Assembly: GCF_014898815.1 (NCBI RefSeq)
Contig: NW_026515497.1
Location: 186,001 to 250,000 of the forward strand
DNA length: 64,000 nt
Source: Panonychus citri
Taxonomy: Eukaryota > Arthropoda > Arachnida > Trombidiformes > Tetranychidae
Direction of reading: 5' to 3'
This document shows positions 60,443-64,000 of this stretch, piece by piece. A program made the translations under genes and the position numbers. Position 1 is the stretch's first letter, and each line of letters opens with the position of its first letter. The notes under the pieces are model-generated. The model was given only the letters and a program-made list of their open reading frames with translations, was not told the DNA's origin and made no database searches.

Positions 60443-60994
60443 TCAATCAGAAATATCGAAATTAAGGAACATCTTGAGTAAATCGGTGATCTGCTTTCGA
60501 CATCGAGGATAGTCCTTTGTACAAAGGTCACAATTATTTCGATGTGACGTTCCCTTGGCTTCGGCATCTCTGAACAAAGCGATATCCTTCAATTGATGAT
60601 CGGGTAATTTGACTGTTGAATTATTTGTTACATGGCTAAAGTGAATTAACTGTTTATAAGCTTCATCACCAGCGGCTCCTTGAGATTTGGGATCACAGGC
60701 CAAAGTACAAATGATGAGAGCAACACAACTTTGCATCTTTTGCCTTCGAACCATTTTCAAAGCTTCTTGTAATGTCATCGGGATTCGACGTTCAATTTCA
60801 CTTAGAACCTTCATTGATCTAAATTGTTCCATATCAATTGGATTATAAGGTGGATAATAAACAGGAACTACACCACCACTGGAAGGTTGACCTTCTCCTC
60901 GCGTTAATCGTCCCCTATAAGCGGTCAAAACGGACGGGAAAAAGTTACAGATCAAAACGAATAGTACAAAACCGAAGCGAATCAAATTGATCAT
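60443..60994 (-). CDS. Secreted Cys-containing protein of unknown family
   Basis: Single-exon frame of 183 residues from ATG 60994 (MINLIRFGFVLFVLICNFFP). A hydrophobic signal peptide probably ends near VLTA, followed by YRGRLTRGEGQPSSGG. An upstream in-frame ATG at 61048 would add a Lys/Asn-rich leader ahead of the signal peptide, so I prefer 60994. The mature part holds Pro/Tyr-rich VPVYYPPYNPID, helical RIPMTLQEALKMVRRQ, then cysteines in QSCVALIICTLACDPKS and NNCDLCTKDYPRCRKQ. One NxS/T site (TNNST) is present. I do not recognise the family. It may be an arthropod-specific extracellular protein. There is no frame break. Confidence 0.6.
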   Translation of the reverse strand: MINLIRFGFVLFVLICNFFPSVLTAYRGRLTRGEGQPSSGGVVPVYYPPYNPIDMEQFRSMKVLSEIERRIPMTLQEALKMVRRQKMQSCVALIICTLACDPKSQGAAGDEAYKQLIHFSHVTNNSTVKLPDHQLKDIALFRDAEAKGTSHRNNCDLCTKDYPRCRKQITDLLKMFLNFDISD

Positions 60995-62376
60995 ATTATT
61001 ATTATTTTTTTTTTTCGTCGCAAATAAAAACTGAAAAAACTTTTCCAAAAAAACTTCAATAGTTTTAGTTAATTCTAATAGTCCAAATACTTGGGAAAAC
61101 TTTAATTGAAACCGAAATTGATCACAATTAACAAATGACCATCACGATGATCAAAACAATTGGATAAATGAGCTTCCTCATCTCATTCACGTTTGACATT
61201 AAAACCAACAATATATTGATTATAATTGGAGTTCGAGAATTAATTTATTACCTTGTATATTTATAATTTTTTCATTTAATGTAAATATTTGTTGTTTACA
61301 ATTAACTACAGTTGATCAGATTACAATTGATTAGATTTTATCATGGATTTGATTGATTATCAAATTGTTACTTTTTTGTTTTCTATTTTTCGTCTTTGTC
61401 TCTTTACTTTGTCCATTTAAGAGTTTGATAAACATTCAATTGGATTTTAGAATACAAATAAAAGGTAAAACAATTAACTGACAAAGTTTATCACAATTAA
61501 GCATATCTCTTATTATAATCATCATAGAAATGGATAATCTTTCATCAAGTACACATAATAATAAGAAAAAGGAATGGATTAGAATGAGAAATGGAAAGGA
61601 TTAAGTTTGATTAACTATTAATATTAATACATGATAATCGTAATTGTCTTGGATGATGAACATTAGCTGGAAAGGTAAGAATTGTTTGTTTGTGATCCCA
61701 ATTGATTAGTTAAATTGTGATTCCATTTAATTAGATGAGTCATTTTTGATTTCGATGTAAAAATAATTTGTATTGTTAATGATACAATAGAAATTTTCTC
61801 AATCAATTCCATTTGTAAATAGATTACGATTTATCTTGTTTATCACTTTGTCTCTTAATCGATGTCCATTGGAGGGATAATTTTAATTGTTGCGTCAAAG
61901 TTTTTTTTCTTCATGTAATAATTAATGATGGATGATGGATGATGAAGATAAAATCGAGAATACATTTTGATGAATATTAAGAAATTGATATAGAAAAAGA
62001 TTAAAAAGTTCTGGTGAGATGAGATTCTTGAGAGTTTGTGTTGATTGTTGTCAGTATTTTTATTTCCATCTAACAAAAAGTTATTATTATAATAATTAGT
62101 TTATCGATGACTTTGAATTGATTTGAATTTAAGATCACAAAACGGTGGGTTAATGGTGAAATCCAGTGAATCACAAACTGCGATATTAAAGTTTCCGTTT
62201 CCAGAGACACTTCGAGACGATTTACAGTTAAGATTAAAAGTCATGATCTAAATGTTTGATTTGTTGGTTGAAGATGAAGATGATTAAGTTTTCTTTTTTT
62301 TTCTTTCGATGAATATTATTAATAGTATATGAAAAATCAATTGGGTGGGAATTCAGTTATTATAAAATCATTATGG
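60995..62376. other. Intergenic region, low complexity
   Basis: AT-rich with ATGATGG repeats near 61926-61946. No recognisable gene on either strand. Contains the promoter of the secreted-protein gene and the 3' flank of the P450. Confidence 0.4.
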
Positions 62377-62978
62377 TCAAACTGTTGATCGATCAATTAA
62401 TCGTAAGTGAATCGGTGATTCTGGAGTTGTTATCATACGAAGTTTAATTCCAATGTCATCAGCATTTCCTGGTTCGAGGTAAAATTTTTGAATAATCTGT
62501 CAAATAGAAACAATAATAATAATTGTGTTAGTTGATTTTCTGTTTATTTCTTTGTTTTCTTCATTCGAATTGCTTATAATTTAATTAAGTTCTTTATTCA
62601 CTTACCCTTGATAGTAAGAATTGCATTTGAATTTCGGCAACTCGTCGACCAACACAAGATCTTATTCCGAATCCGAAAGGTAAACTTGCATGAGAATTTA
62701 TTATTTTCCTATTCGATTCATCTCTAACCCATCGTTCAGGCTTAAAGGATTTAGCGTCAGGCCAATACTTTTCATCTCGACCCGTTGTATACAATGAGAT
62801 GCCGATTAAAGACTAATAGAGAAAACAATAAGATTAGTTAATTGGGTTCAATTATTTGATCGAAATTTCGAATCAATCAAAAAAGAAATAATTTCTTACA
62901 TTGGCTGGAATATTATATCCTCCTAATTCGATATCACGATCAAGTTTACGACTAATAAATGGAGCAACAGGGTAAAGT
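62377..62978 (-). CDS. Mitochondrial-clan cytochrome P450, C-terminal exons (CYP315A1-like)
   Basis: Three terminal exons: 62978-62900, 62812-62606 and 62496-62377 (TGA), phases consistent. They encode RLYPVAPFISRKLDRDIELG from the region after the ExxR helix, GISLYTTGRDEKYWPDAKSF, the PERW motif (FKPERWVRD), and the haem-binding loop FGFGIRSCVGRR with Cys as iron ligand. The tail ends LRLIDRSTV. The GRR after the Cys and PVAPFISR are typical of mitochondrial-clan P450s. SLYT-GRD with PERW and H-SLPF fits CYP315A1 (shadow), the ecdysteroid 2-hydroxylase, best among those I know. CYP302A1 is the main alternative. The N-terminal exons, including the I-helix and ExxR, must lie to the right, beyond the window or past 62979. 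Confidence 0.75.
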
Positions 62979-64000
62979 CTGAAACAAGAAGAAAAAAAAT
63001 CATCAGAAATTCATTGTCCAAGTTATATTATTCATATAAGACTCTTTTTCTTCAGGGGAATCAAAGGGTTTATCAGCAAAAGAAGGAGAGTAAAAGTTCA
63101 GACATAAAATGAAATAATCAACTCAACAGAAAAATATGAATTAAGAAATCAAAAATTCTTAAATTAGCTGAAAAAAAGTTCTAGTGATTGATCAGAGATA
63201 AATTTACTCCACGGAATCAGAGTAAAAGAAACCCAAAGGTAAAGAAGAAGATAAAATCAAAGCTATGATTAGAATCATGGAAAAAAAGAAGAAGAAAACT
63301 CAAGAACCTTGAAACGGAACCGTAAATGAAATGAATGAAAAATGAAAAATCAACAAGAAGAAAAAAGTTCTTGTTGACATACTGAATGATCATCAACCAC
63401 CGAGGGGTTGGTTTTCCGTGTTAAGTTTAACACGAAACCCGAGGTTTGGCTCATCAAAAGTTCTTGCTGATCGATAACTCAATCAAATATTCAATAAAAT
63501 GAACGATGGATCAGATGAAAGAGTGAATTTGTAATCCAATGATTGACAGTTGATCAAACCAGATAGTAAATGTTAATCACCAAAGAAGAGAATAAATCTT
63601 AGATTAATCTGAATTTTCATCGAAGGATTAAAGTTTCATGATTGTTAAAGAAAATTCTGCCATTCGATTGGGTAAAAGTTTAATCATATTCAATAAGAAA
63701 GAAAAAGGTTATCTCAATATACTCCATGATTCACGTGACGTAATCTGAGTTTCTCATTCTCTCTCCTTAGCTTCCATAATCATCATCAGATCTTTCCATG
63801 GTTACATGATACATGATGGAAAAGGAAACCTTGGAGATGATTATTAACAAGATTTGCCAGACTTTCTGTCTAGAAAATCCGTAAATCGCTTCATTAATCG
63901 GCCATGATGAGCCTCCGGCGGCTTCTGAATTTCCTTTCTCTCTCTCTCTTTCACCCTGTTAAAGAGCACACCAAGTCTACCATATGATTAAATTCACGCC
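62979..64000. other. P450 intron or upstream sequence
   Basis: No further P450 exon is recognisable. Two AAGTTCTTG motifs (about 63367 and 63462) resemble the decamer of the 4.7-12.4 kb zone. A hairpin around 63418-63433 (GTGTTAA/TTAACAC) lies between them. Confidence 0.35.

Noticed and set aside
63400..63450. Hairpin with GTGTTAA/TTAACAC arms
   Set aside because: Short arms in AT-rich DNA; no associated feature.
1..64000. CRISPR arrays, operons, ribosome binding sites, rRNA or tRNA genes
   Set aside because: The window is eukaryotic (spliced genes), and no tRNA cloverleaf or rRNA-like stretch was recognised on either strand.

Overview
This is a eukaryotic nuclear window. Genes have several exons, short GT-AG introns and AT-rich spacers. 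The best inference is a spider mite (Tetranychidae, most likely Tetranychus). The main reason is two very large Ser/Ala/Gly-repeat secreted proteins that look like Ser-rich mite silk fibroins. Compact arthropod-type genes (SLC46-like, ABCG half-transporter, SLC18B1-like, PIP4K, sesquipedalian, SDA1, NUDT19, an ecdysteroid-type P450) fit with that. No species marker was seen.

Layout. 0-2.1 kb: silk gene copy A (minus strand, cut by the left edge). 2.1-3.9 kb: its 5' flank, which is nearly identical to the flank of silk copy B. 4.1-12.5 kb: a decayed zone with an acid-lipase exon fragment, the remains of a TNP2/CACTA-like transposase, a BEN-like pseudogene, other unrecognised spliced remnants, and a striking scatter of a 10-base near-palindrome, CAAG(A/T)(A/T)CTTG. 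12.8-22.8 kb: two SLC46-like transporters in inverted orientation around an ABCG gene, with several TA-flanked MITEs. The minus-strand SLC46 copy carries two single-base shifts. 23.2-27.1 kb: a 12-exon SLC18B1-like transporter. 27.1-31.5 kb: gene-poor, with one mariner-like MITE. 31.5-41.7 kb: silk copy B, with about 30 tandem units of about 300-330 bp. 41.7-43.5 kb: the duplicated silk 5' flank. 44.7-48.6 kb: PIP4K, with exons 1-2 repeated in tandem. 50.9-54.3 kb: sesquipedalian (plus) converging on SDA1 (minus). 55.6-60.1 kb: tandem NUDT19-like genes. 60.4-61.0 kb: a secreted Cys-containing protein of unknown family. 62.4-63.0 kb: the last three exons of a mitochondrial-clan P450 resembling CYP315A1.

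The genes do not form a pathway. The recurring theme is local duplication: a direct pair (silk), an inverted pair (SLC46), tandem copies (NUDT19), a partial intragenic copy (PIP4K) and a duplicated 5' UTR exon. Several breakpoints lie in CT microsatellites. Many single-base shifts in homopolymers or repeats suggest that draft-assembly error must be separated from real gene decay. The least explained signals are the CAAGWWCTTG scatter with its associated mobile element, and the silk repeat architecture.
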